A program made the position numbers and the translations under genes. 64,000 nt of DNA from Lytechinus pictus. Lineage: Eukaryota > Echinodermata > Echinoidea > Temnopleuroida > Toxopneustidae. Below are positions 11,540 to 22,700 of the stretch, in pieces (the first letter of the stretch is position 1; each line of letters opens with the position of its first letter). Below the pieces are notes generated by a model. The model did no database searches, was not told where the DNA came from, and was given only the letters and a program-made list of their open reading frames with translations. The stretch spans positions 16,949,401 to 17,013,400 of the forward strand of contig NC_087249.1 in assembly GCF_037042905.1 (NCBI RefSeq), written 5' to 3'.

Positions 11540-12035
11540 TCCCCCACTTTTTGAAGCACTGAAAAGGGGCCCTTTTTACGCAAGAAAAATGCCCCCTCAC
11601 GAACGTGTGCTGTGCCCCTTTCACCTGAGAAGGACCCGTTTTATGTGTGAACAAGTGCCCCATTGCCTTCTTGTAAATGCCCTTTCTCGAATCAGTGTCA
11701 CGTACTGTTTACCCAAGAAAAGTGCCCCTCACGAACGTGTGCTGTGCCCCTTTCACCTGAAGAGGACCCGTTTTACTTGTTACCAAGTGCCCTTTCTCGT
11801 ATAAGTGCCATTTTTTTAAAGCAAAAATGCTCCCTCTCGAAAGTGTTCTGTGCCCCTTTCACCTAAGAAAGTCCCGTTTTATGTGTGAACAAGTGCCCCC
11901 TTGCCTTCTTGTAAGTGCCCTTTCTCGAATCTATGCCCCTTTTTACCCAAGAAAAGTGCCCCACACGAACGTGTTCTGTGCCCCTTTTACCTGAGAAGGA
12001 CCCATTTTACGCGTTTACGAGTGCCCCTTTGAAAC
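11540..12035. repeat. Tandem array of ~106-132 bp units inside the hAT-like element
   Basis: The phrase CTGTGCCCCTTTCACCT or a close variant occurs near 11610, 11742, 11848 and 11976. Each copy is preceded by CACGAACGTGT or a variant and followed by AGGACCCGTTTTA or a variant. Four units of unequal spacing. Confidence 0.85.
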
Positions 12036-12134
12036 AAGAAAACAATATTCTCCTTTGTATAAGTTACTTAAAAACTTGTGAGGATAATCCTACGTGCCTT
12101 AAGCTTCACGAGTCATGTGAGTGGGGTAGATAAG

Positions 12135-12382
12135 CAGGGGCGTACAGACAGATGGAGGGGGCTTGGGGCTTACCCCCTCCCCAAATTTTTCACGACCAAG
12201 AAAAAAATAGAGAGAAGGGTGAAATATAATATTTTCTGAATTTTAGTTGTCAAAATCTATCACAAAATTGGATTTTCATTATAAAAATGTCGACATTTTT
12301 ACTCGCTCGCTCGCGATTTTTAATAAATTTATGTGATATGACATATCTAGCCCCTTCAAAATTTTGGCCCATTACGCCACTG
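12135..12382. mobile_element. Small hAT-like element nested in the 11499-12475 element
   Basis: Starts CAGGGGCGTACAGACAG and ends CCATTACGCCACTG, about 248 bp. No clean target duplication remains. Its poly-G/poly-C subterminal style matches the other CAGTGGCGTA elements of the window. Confidence 0.65.
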
Positions 12383-12881
12383 AAGATATTCTTTGTTTAA
12401 GAAAGTGCTTTTTTCGAAAGAAAAGGTGCCCTTTTTCCCGGTGCCCCCACTTTCAACTTCGCTCGGCCGCCCCTGCCTCTCTCGCTATTTCTTTTGTTTT
12501 TCATTGTTTGAATTAAACAATATTTCAATTTTTACACATTTGACAGTAATGACCACCTTGACTGAACCATACAATGTTAAAACAATGGTTATTCCACATG
12601 TTCAGGGAGGAAGAAACCTCTGTTTCACAGGAGAATGAGGAGAAAATTAGAATAATTCATACTTCATATAATAAGATAAAAAAAAGAAATAGTGAATGAA
12701 TGATGTCATCAGTCCCCTCATTTGCATACTGACCAAGATGTGCATATAAACTGTTTTGTGAAATTAAGCGAAACTTTCAAATGTCATAACTTTCTTATTT
12801 TACACCCGATTTTGATGAAGTGAAATGCTTGTTGGATGTTTTCTTCTTTTTTATTTAAATCAACTTTTTGTTGGGGTGGAC

Positions 12882-13777
12882 TTGTCCATTAAGTTTAGCT
12901 TATTGCAAAGGTTTTGTCCGCTGCATCACGAGAGAACATCTATGGTGATGATGAATTTATTGATTCAAATGACTTTTAAATATGGTTATAATTTTGATCA
13001 TACACCAATCAAAACCTTCCTCAAATACACTGGCGGGGAGGAAGGGGGTCATATTCTGGCATCATTGTGGAAGCGGATGATAATTTGTTTTGAAAAAAAA
13101 AATAGTGAGGCCCATACCCTATACTAAGTTTATTGTACGATGAGTTACTGATGACATTAATCAAATCACAAATTAGTGGCGTCAATGAAACACAGTATTT
13201 CCCACATATAGGATTTTAATGAACGCAACAATCTAATAAGTATTTCAAATATGATTTTGCTCAAAATTTTGAATGTTGTCACCCTGCCCCCCCCCCCCCT
13301 CCTTTAAAGACAAATTGTTTTGCCAAATAATACAGTTTAGCACGTGCTTATATACCTCCCGAGCCGCAGAATAGATTCTTTATTAGACTTTCTTGTTGAG
13401 TTTTTGAAATCCAGAGCGCATTTTAGATGATGGTGAACTCATAATTGGCTCCGAAGTTACCATGGTAACATCTTCCTGGCAAGTTGTTTCCATAGTTACT
13501 GAACAGTTTTTGGAAAAATTAGCGCAAGGGGCGGGTTGTCAGTGTCATGTGCCAGACATTTCTAACAAAAATGTAGAATGTCTTCCGAAAATCCGTCCTT
13601 GTCCCTTTCTAAAACGTGAGTAAAGAAAAAACACCTTCTTTGCTAGAAGGGATATTCTGGACAAAAAAAAACTATTTCCACCCCCCGCCATTTCTAAAAT
13701 TTTTGACCTGCTTATGGGTTATCTATTTACTTTTCAGTTATAAAAAAAATTATCACCATTGTCAAAATATTGTTTTT
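12882..13777. other. Intergenic AT-rich DNA with a poly-C run
   Basis: Poly-C near 13288-13300 and a CCATGGTAAC palindromic pair near 13460. Nothing else recognised. Confidence 0.45.
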
Positions 13778-14118
13778 CATTTGGTCCAATGCCAATTCGT
13801 CCAATTGCCAACTCGTTTACTATCATTTGGTCTACCATCAGTTAGTCCAATGTCCACATGGTCTAATTGCCATTTCGTCCACTCGATCACCATTTCGTGT
13901 AATAACCAGTTGATCCAATAGCCATTTAGTCCCTTTATCATTTGATCTAATAGACTATAAATGTTAATCTGGCAAAATGAATGAAAATAAAAGGAATATT
14001 AGACCAACTGGTTATGAGACGAAATGCTCATAGACCAACTGGTGATTAGACGAAGTGATGATTGGACCAAATGGTAATTTGACCAAATTGTTGTTAGACG
14101 AAATGTTTATGGACGGAA
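13778..14118. mobile_element. Foldback element of 15-16 bp units (TTTGGTCYAATTGCCA type)
   Basis: The left arm (13778-13950) is about eleven degenerate units such as TTTGGTCCAATGCCAA, TTCGTCCAATTGCCAA and GTTAGTCCAATGTCCA. The right arm (14000-14118) has the same units inverted, e.g. ATTAGACCAACTGGTTATG and TTGGACCAAATGGTAATTT. A short unique spacer lies between. Tandem short units in opposite orientation are the hallmark of foldback transposons. A second copy lies at 34895-36055. Confidence 0.75.
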
Positions 14119-14141
14119 TGGCCTTAGACTGTGAGTGGCAG

Positions 14142-15507
14142 TGCATGGCGTAGCTACGGGGGGGGGGGGGGGGCACGTACGTGCCTGCCCCTGAGATTCG
14201 GTGTGCCCCCCCCCCCCCAGGTGCCCCCCTGAAAAAAATTGGCGGAGCAAAAAAAAGGAGAAAGAAGAAAAGAAAAAAGGAAAAGAAGGAGAAAGACAGA
14301 AGGAAAATAAGACTGAAGAGGAAAATAATAGGATCGAGGAAGACGAGTGAATAAAATAATGTGAGGGGAAGACTTGCAAAAAAAAAATCTTTCCTGTTAC
14401 TATATAAAATGTTTGCTTGCGCTTCGCGCCAGAATTGCCTGTTCGATGAGATTCATATCTTGCTCAATAGGATGATATGGAGCTTAAGATATCAAGTTTT
14501 GAAGTCCATATACAAAACATATTTCAGTTCGGACATCGAGCTTTCATTATTTTTTTTTCATTTACAAATTTAAGTGCTCTGTAAAAAAAGTGCTCTACAT
14601 ATTAACATTTTAAGCTCACGCCGCGTGGTCGCACATTGTTTGATTTGCCAAGTTCGTATTGTCTTCGTGTATTCCATAAAGGTCTCAAAATATCCATTTC
14701 AGATGTGATTGTCAAACGTAAGCCTATAAGTTAGTGCTGCGCGCTCGCATTTTAATTTATGAGTACTCGATCTATATCAATTCTTTAACCAATCAAGCTC
14801 CCCTTTTCATTAGTTTTATTTTTTAAATTCAGGTCGCGATTTGTGCTCGCATTAATTGTTGAAATTGTATAAACTATTGTAATGCGTATTCATAATTACA
14901 TCATGCTTAAAATTTCCAGTTTTCAAGCCTTAAAAACAACAACTTCCACGCTGTCATTATTTTACGCATATTAGATTAACAAATAAGAACATAACATTTT
15001 CATGAATTCCTAATGACTAAATTTGGTCTTTTCAGAATGGAATATCGACAAGCTTAGGAATAATAGGAAGATAGTCATCATTTTTATATGATGACAAAAT
15101 GTCCTTAGAATGTACCGGTCCTTTATTAACATAATAACAAAAAATATCAGCTCGCGCTTCGCGCTCGCATCTTTCATTAAGTGTGATCCACATGCAGTTC
15201 ACAATTTTCCTACAAAGTGCTTGAAACAGTGTTTAAATCGAATATTGAGAATTGATAATTCGCAGTAATTATCTAGTTTCATACGCATCTTGCTCAGAAT
15301 ATCAAATTTTCAGGACAAAATACATGAAGGTTAAAAAAAAAATCGCTCGTGCTTCGCGCCTGCAGTTTTTATATAGGGCTTATAAGATTATTTCATATTT
15401 ATGTTGTCTTATAAGAATAAAGCTAATTAAGAAGTGACTGATCGGGGGAAATGTAGGTGAAGATAATTTCGGGCCCCACCCCTATTGGCAAAAGCCGGAT
15501 CTGCGCT
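14142..15507. mobile_element. hAT-like element carrying GCGCTTCGCGC repeat units
   Basis: Begins CAGTGCATGGCGTAGC with poly-G just inside and appears to end GCCGGATCTGCGCTTGTG. The poly-C and purine-rich start is followed by loosely repeated units with motifs such as GCTCGCGCTTCGCGCTCGCA (about 15150). Boundaries are approximate because target duplications were not readable. Confidence 0.6.
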
Positions 15508-16111
15508 TGTGACACATACACACACACACATAAAAAATGTTGCCCCCCCCCCTTTTTAATGTTTTAATACAAATATCTAATTTTGTGATGAATTTTGATA
15601 TTAATGTTTAAAAAATAACATCATGATTCATGATTCACCCTTGCTTTCCTTTTCCTTTGTTTTCTAGGTCGTGACATTTTTAGGGGTTCATGACTATATG
15701 GTCCCAAGTTCATATCCTCCGTCTTTACGCCAGTTGGGGATATTGGGGGGAGGTCACTTACTAGCTAGCTCTCCTTTATTTACACAAATTTGGTAAATTT
15801 GTGTATTGTACTCCTCTTTTCTATGAGAAGTGCATATCCTTTTCGAAGTGGTTAACTTTTTGGTAGCTTGTCAATAACGACCCACCTCCTTTCCCCCAAA
15901 TAGGCCTGAATATATATATTTTTTTAAACACGGCTAAGTACAACAGTTGCATTTTATGCTGCAAAAGTCGTTTTCTCATCAGTTGAATTTTGGTTTAAAC
16001 AGAAATGGAAATTTCTAGCGAGCGTTTTCAGTATATGATCATGTTTTTTTTTCTTAGCGAATTATTCTCAATTTTTCAGTCATAATTATGCAAAAAAACT
16101 TGTCTAGAACA
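15508..16111. other. Intergenic, no gene signal
   Basis: Contains (AC)n near 15517 and a poly-C run near 15543. Nothing else recognised. Confidence 0.45.
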
Positions 16112-17544
16112 GGGGCCGCGTATATGGTTTTGAAAGTGGAGGCGGCTGATCATACCAAACATCACAATCAGTTTTGGCAAGAAATCTGCGCGGGGGGTTA
16201 GCCCGGTCAGCCCCCCCCCCCCCCCCGGTTCTGCGACAGCTGCAAATTAAACGTATACATATAAAGGCCTTCCTCAATTATCTGAAGATTTAACAAGAGA
16301 ATATGACTATAAAGCATATACAATTTTTTTCTTATTCAGATAGAGAATGCCTATAGGTCGAAAGCTTATAGAAACCAATTATATGCAGCTTTTTAAATCT
16401 TCTTTATTTGCATTCTCGTATATACAAATAAAAAAAAACACGCACAAATCTGTGTGGGTGTGTGTATAAATTTTAAACTGGACATTCTAAGCAGAAGTGC
16501 GAGCTGAAAATTTAGTATGCCGAACTAAAAAAAAAAAGGACTCGGACTAATTAAGGACCGTCTGAAACCATGAACAGGATATGTTTATTACTAAACATTA
16601 AACTTTTGATGCGAGCGCAAACAGCTAACTTAAAATTTGTTTCATGTTTCTACATAAAACTGGATCGGCAAGGGTTTCAAAATTTTGATATTTCGACCTT
16701 ACATCTGGACATTCTAAGCACTTTTTGTAACCTTTTTGAGCTGGATAAAGTATCTAACTAAAAATGATGCGAGTGCGCAGCGCGAGCTCAAAATTGTAGA
16801 TGTTTCGGTGTAAAAGCTTGACATTATATTTAGCAAGCAATTTTTGTAACCATGAAGTGGATCATGGGTATTTCTAAACCCGGGATCTAAACCGTTATGC
16901 GAGCGCGAAGCGCGAGCAGAAAATTTTTGCGAAGCCGAACTGGAAGAAATGACAATTAAGGACCATTTGAAACAATGAAAAGAATAGGTTTATTACTAAA
17001 CATTTGATGCGGGCTTGAAACTGATTTTCATTTTCGTACATGAAACTGGACAGGCAAGGGTTTCAAAAGTTTGTTTAAAAAAATTAACTGATATTTGTTC
17101 CCGTCTCCATTTGTCCGTTTCCCATGTTTCTCAATTTTTAATTTCACCTTCACTTCTATTTCTCCCTCTTTCACTTTCCCTTCTCCTTAATTTTTTTAGT
17201 TTTCATTCTGTTCTTTCAGCTCTCCTTTATTTTCCTTTTCTTTTTTTTGCTTTCTTCCATCAATTTCCCTATTTTCTCCCTTACGTTTCCTCCCCCTCAT
17301 TTACTCGTCCCTTTCCCTTCTCTCTCTTTCCTTACCCCTTCCTTTCCTTTTCATTCTATTTTCTCTCTCTCCCCTTCTTGCTTTCCTCTCTCCCAGTTTT
17401 TGTATCAACCTTTTTCCCTCCTCTTTTTTTCCTCGCTCCCTTTCATCTTTTCCCCTTCTTTTTCCCCTTCTCTCTCTCCCTTTTTTTTTTGGGGGGGGGG
17501 GATGGGGACAAGCCCCCTCGATCAGCCCCCATGGATCCGCGCCT
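16112..17544. mobile_element. hAT-like element with inverted-orientation GCGCTTCGCGC units
   Basis: Starts CAGGGGCCGCGTATATGG and ends near GGATCCGCGCCTG. Inside, units with GCGAGCGCGAAGCGCGAGC (near 16894-16918) run opposite to those at 14142-15507. They are followed by a long CT tract and a TTTGGGGGG junction at 17486-17501. No target duplication was found. Confidence 0.55.
17098..17488. repeat. Polypyrimidine tract (CT-rich) inside the hAT-like element
   Basis: About 390 bp of TTC/CTT/CCC-rich sequence on the plus strand. The open frames across it encode Ser/Phe/Leu/Pro low-complexity peptides and are compositional artefacts. Confidence 0.85.
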
Positions 17545-18578
17545 GGTAGGGGGATAGGCCCTAATTCTATTTTTGAATTGTATTTCTTAAGTCCATATAA
17601 TTGTTTTACATTATATTATGTCTTTAATGTTTAATATCTCACTTTTCCTTTTGCCCTCTTCCCTTTTTCTGCTTATTTTCGACGGGAGCGCATATTTATT
17701 TCTGTTCTCGCATCTAAAATTTCATTTCATGTCAATAATGTCATTGTACGTGATGAGAGACCTTTGTCTTTGGAGTTCATCTCAATTATAGGCCGTAGTA
17801 TTATGATGAACAGAAAACTTGATGAGAATAACTTCCTTTTGTTACAATTCCCTCCTTTCTTTTCTTTTGTTCATGCTTTTTTTGTATTTCAAATAAGAGA
17901 TTGTATAAATTTGTGTAATTTTATCTTTGTATGTTTAATTGCTGTAAAGGGTCATTTTCAATAAGCCAATTTGAGCCTTTAACGATCCCACACTGACATA
18001 TATTGTATTATATTGATTTGTATTGGTTGTTTTAAGTGGAAATATATAAAATTGAATTAATTTTGGGGCCATAGCGTCTAACACCAAGATGAGACACACA
18101 ATTACTGTCAAGACTCTCAAAAGACAACCAGCACTGTTTATCAATTTGATGAGTCTTCATGATCATGAAATTTTGGTTTCCTTTCCTTTACACACCCCAT
18201 ACACACACTGGATTAATTTACACAGGTGCAGAGCAAAAATCAAACAAATGTATTTTTACACATTTTTGAAATGGAATGATTCAATCACAATGTATTTATT
18301 TACATATAATACACATATATATTACATTCATATACTATAAATAGTTTTAAAAATATACATGAATTTACAAAATCATACAATAAGTAGTCACTGAGACCAT
18401 TTTCGAGGTGTTGCAATTACACTGTACAGCATCAATACTGGTTTTCAAAGACACAGGAAGACACATTGCTTTTAATGATTGTAAATTAAACACATTAGTG
18501 GGCAAAATTACATTGTTATGACATCTGCACGACATCATTTTCTAATCGCATAGTACGTATATCATCATCACACTTAAA
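17545..18578. other. Intergenic AT-rich DNA
   Basis: No exon, RNA gene or transposon ends recognised. TATATA-rich near 18300-18350. Confidence 0.45.
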
Positions 18579-18778
18579 CTCCGGTGTTGATTTCCATCAG
18601 CCAAGAATCTATATATGTCCACACCAGAGAAGTATTGAAACAACACCACTTTGGAATCAAACCAATGCTGTTTTAATACGAATTGGTGTTGTATAAACAC
18701 CTACCAAACTGGTGTTGTTTAACACTTCTCAGGTGTGGACATATACAGTTTCTGGCTGGTGGTAAATCAACATCACAG
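18579..18778. mobile_element. MITE with long inverted repeats (GTGTTGATTT ... AAATCAACATCAC)
   Basis: GGTGTTGATTTCCATCAGCC at the left faces GGCTGGTGGTAAATCAACAT at the right. Inside, the inverted pair ATATGTCCACACCAGAGAAG / CTTCTCAGGTGTGGACATAT continues, then AACAACACCA / TGGTGTTGTT. The arms are about 75-80 bp and the whole element about 200 bp. Confidence 0.85.
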
Positions 18779-19711
18779 TTTTTGCAGTGCAATCCAAAAG
18801 CCTGGGGGCTTATTTAGTCCCCATTCCCCATCAATATCTTTCATGTTAAATTGGCAATTTTTCTTGACTTCTTTCTTTTTAGACAGTCCCACACAACTTT
18901 TCAAAAATATGTGATTCCCAAGCATGCAGATCCAAAGATATGCAACAAAACGAAAGTGCATGTCGGAACAAATTTAAGTTGCTATAAAAGTGTCATTTTG
19001 TGTGCAAATCAAATGCAAATTTTATTTCTAGCCAAAAATACATAACCATAAATGTGTCAATATTTTCAATTTTCATTGATTAAAAACTATAGATTTCATG
19101 TTATTTATGACTGTAAGTGTTGTTGACAATTTCCAATGACAATATGATAAAAAAAGGAGAGGAAAAATTGAGAATTCAAGCAAATAAGCATTGTGGGGTG
19201 GGCGTACCTTGTCTCACAATTTCATGTTATATCAATGTCTGAAATAGTGTTGTAGACAATAAAAGTAAGAAAAAAATCAGTATAAAATCATTTACAAGCT
19301 TTATTTCGTGGGAGGGGTTATTTTTCTCATAAAAATTTGGTTCCCATGGACAAAAACGATCCACCACGATAGTAAAATGGATTAACATGAGCCTCATTAA
19401 GATTTTGACAAGCCCCTCCCCCCCAAAAAAAAAAATTCTCAAAACAAATGAGACATTCATGTCTAAAATTGGTCGACATTTTCATTTTTAGAGGGGTATT
19501 TACATTTTCCAAAGACGGGGAAGGGGCGGAGTTGAGGTCTGCACAATCAATTTAGCACAAGAATGGGTAACCAGTCTAGTATAAAAGTGTGCATAACTTA
19601 CAAATAGCTTAATTCCAACGGACAAAGTAGCTGAATATCAAAAACCTAAACTCTTTAAATATGGAATTTTATTTTAATTGCATAAACCCTAATAAGGGGT
19701 TCCTTGTTTCT
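18779..19711. other. 3' flank of the FAM227 gene
   Basis: Downstream of the FAM227 stop. A C(n)A(n) junction is at 19418-19434. Low-complexity AT-rich sequence; no other gene signal. Confidence 0.45.
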
Positions 19712-22700
19712 TCATGTTCCTTCATCCAAGTCAGGATCCTCTTCATTTTCATCTTCTCCATCTTCTGCACTGCTCTCCGTTTTCATACTCCTTGGCCGAG
19801 TGCGAGCAGGGCCAGATTTGTCCTGGAAAATCAAAATGGAATTGAAAAGTAGGGGGAAAACACACAGTAGAAAGACTTACAATTGATCCAATTAACCTCA
19901 ACTGTATGCAAATCCACTAATGTCTTATTTTTTTCTGCTGGAAATTTGCACAATGCTCTTTGTAAACAAAGGGAAGTTCACTGAATTTTCATTAACAGAT
20001 GGATGTATGAATAAACAGCACATCTAGAAAATATTTTGAACAAACATGCATTTTAGATGTTGAAATGCTGGCTTTCCATAGTTTTGGTCGATTGGATCAA
20101 TCACAACTTCTTGTAAGACAGGGTCCAGGAATATGGACAAACCCACATGGATAAATGTAACCAACATTGTATGCATTGAGTGTCTATGCCTGTTTGAGTC
20201 TCTGCCTAATTGTGTTTACCATTTCATCATAACCACCAGTCGTGGTAATGGTCTCCAAATGAGTTTGACCAGAATTTAATTGAATGATAACACGGATGGA
20301 TGAATAAAAAATATACCTGTGCCAATTAATTCTGGTTGAAAATGTGCAATTGCTGAGATGATGGCAAAATAAAACTTCCAACCAGATGTTGGGTCTTTTT
20401 CCAAGCAATAAACATACACTGCAGTCCCATTACCTGTAATAGCGATCTTCAGTGTGATTGTTTTTCATGATAGATTTTGTGATTTCACAGAGTTAGGTTA
20501 ATATGAAATTGAACCAGATCTAGATATACATGTATTATGATATGGAAACAATTAACCTTGATTTTAAAATTTTTTGAAATCCTGTTTGCAGCAAGTGCAT
20601 TTAATGCTAAGAAAATATGTCTGCTCTATCAATTGAATTTTTTTCATTAAGACATTTTCTTTTTAAAACTCATGATATCATGGACCATGCTAATGGTATT
20701 ATCAGAAAAAATGTGCCACTCTTGTTTGAATGCTCCCCAGGGAGTGGAGAAAGTGCAAACATTGTGTGTGAACATGAAAGATCCTATAGAATGGGGTAAT
20801 GATATATATGCTAAGTGGTTAGATATTTTATTTAAGTGTTATATAAAAGCGTAGTGTTATCATTATTTTCACTGAACAGAATGTCTTATAAAATAAACAT
20901 TGGCTAAATTTGTCAACTCAGCTCTGATAATTTAACCCTAATTCTCCCGCTTGCCACTCACTGACTTTTTACTTTCAAGTCTCACGCAAATTTTGAGACC
21001 AAATTAGTGACGCCCGGGTACGCGGTTATGACATTACGCAACATTATGTAAGTGCATGTCAGACCCAAAATTGCTCATAAACGTGATTTCATGTACAAAT
21101 CCAATACAAATTGTGTATTTGGCCAAAATTCATAAATGTATCATTATTTCTACTTTTACTTATTAAACTTAATTAATTTTGCCTTGTTTATGATCAGAAT
21201 TAAGTCTGGAACGATTTCCATCAAAAAAACAATTAAAAAAACAAAAAGTAAAAAAACAAAGAAATACATAAGAAATTAAAAAACAATAAAATACATAAGA
21301 AATCGGTCTTGGTACCAGAATTTTTTTCATTCACAATTTTTAGGAATGCTATAAAGAATATTTTCACCAAAAAATAGCATTCTAGGACCTTTATTTAGTG
21401 AATCAGAGCAAAAAGTATGATTTCATGAATAAATTAGCATAATTAATTCATATAAAATAAAAATCTATGAATTCAGTGAAATTTACCAATGCAACTGCTT
21501 AGATTACGTCATTCTCTACCATCATGCAAATTTTCGTTGTGATCGCGCAATCCATGGCTGAGATCTTAAGGGGGGCCATAATGCCCCCCCCCCCCCCCCC
21601 AGGAATGACAAAAATCAAAATACCCCGGGAGATTGAGAGTTAAGTAACCTTCATGGTTATTTTTGGCTGATAATTGCTGGATCCTGAAAATTGCTATGGT
21701 TACTTTCAAAGTGCTTTCAGTGCTGACAAGCTCCATGGTTCCCCTATTTTGAACTTTTGGGGATTTCATTTCAGATTTATACTAAAAGTTGATAATAAGA
21801 AGAATAGTACTTACTTGTTTCATGATGGTGACAATTCCCTCTTTTCCCTGGAGTATAAGAAAAACAATTTCCTCATGATTTACAGTATTCTCAAATAATT
21901 GAATAAAAATAATAAAATTGTCTATATAAATCATATTGACCTACATGTAGTACATCAGGTGGCTAAACATTGAAAAGGAAATGGAATGTTTTCTAGTGCC
22001 CTGTAACATAAACATATACATTCAATCATAAAATTGATACTAATCATGGCACACCTTCCCTTACAGAATTACAATTTACAGTCAAATTAGTAGCAAGATC
22101 TTAAAATGTAAAACATGCAAAGAAACATTGAATTTTTATGAACGATTAATACTCGGGTTGACAATAAGATGTGTCAATTGATTCATATATTTCAGGGGTG
22201 AACCTATAACACTTCTTGCAAAAGTATTTATTCCACTGCAGTGTTTTCCTGTAACATCTAAAAACACATCAGTCCTGAGAAATACCTGCATGTGAAATCT
22301 CAATACTTGAGATAATTATGCATATTAGCATGTTAATGGAAATATTACTGCTTTCATTATGGTTTAAAGCCCCTTTTAAGATTCGGCAAAGTATTTGATA
22401 CTGTTTCAATTCTTTGCTTGCTACATCATACATATATGAACGTGCACATCCTAACACTTTTGTTGTGGATATGAAAATAAAAACATGTTCTAGAAGATGT
22501 ATTTTACAGGAATATCTATTCTGAATGGGTGCTTGAAATCAGTGTAAACTGGGAATGTAGCAACTGTTTCAAACCAGACCACTTTAAAATTATTTCAATG
22601 GGGCCAAGTAGGTATTCATTGGGGCACATCTTGGGCCCCTTTGGACCAATTCCCACCAAATTCTGGATGTGGACGTCTTTTACCATGCTCCATCAAGACA

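Larger units (their letters stand above)
11499..12475. mobile_element. Non-autonomous hAT-like element with perfect 8-bp target duplication
   Basis: Starts CAGGGGCGGCGA and ends GGCCGCCCCTG. The flanking 8-mer CCTCTCTC is present on both sides (11491-11498 and 12476-12483), the 8-bp duplication typical of hAT transposases. The interior has four tandem units and a further nested element and no transposase frame. It must have been moved by an enzyme encoded elsewhere. Confidence 0.88.
11319..12881. mobile_element. MITE with GTCCACCCC ends, interrupted by a hAT element
   Basis: The left end GTCCACCCCAGAAAAA faces the right end TTGTTGGGGTGGAC. Both halves carry the inverted core CATCAAAATCGGATGTAAAATAAG / TTATTTTACACCCGATTTTGATG. 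The interior is split at 11499-12475 by a hAT-like element. Relatives with the same ends lie at 53581-54057 and, in part, near 38780-39010. Confidence 0.8.

Noticed and set aside
11445..12133. Cys-rich peptides of 67-112 codons
   Set aside because: Overlapping frames on both strands over the tandem units of a transposon; no protein signature.
17015..17557. A 180-codon frame and overlapping 100-codon frame
   Set aside because: Same cause: polypyrimidine DNA inside a hAT-like element.
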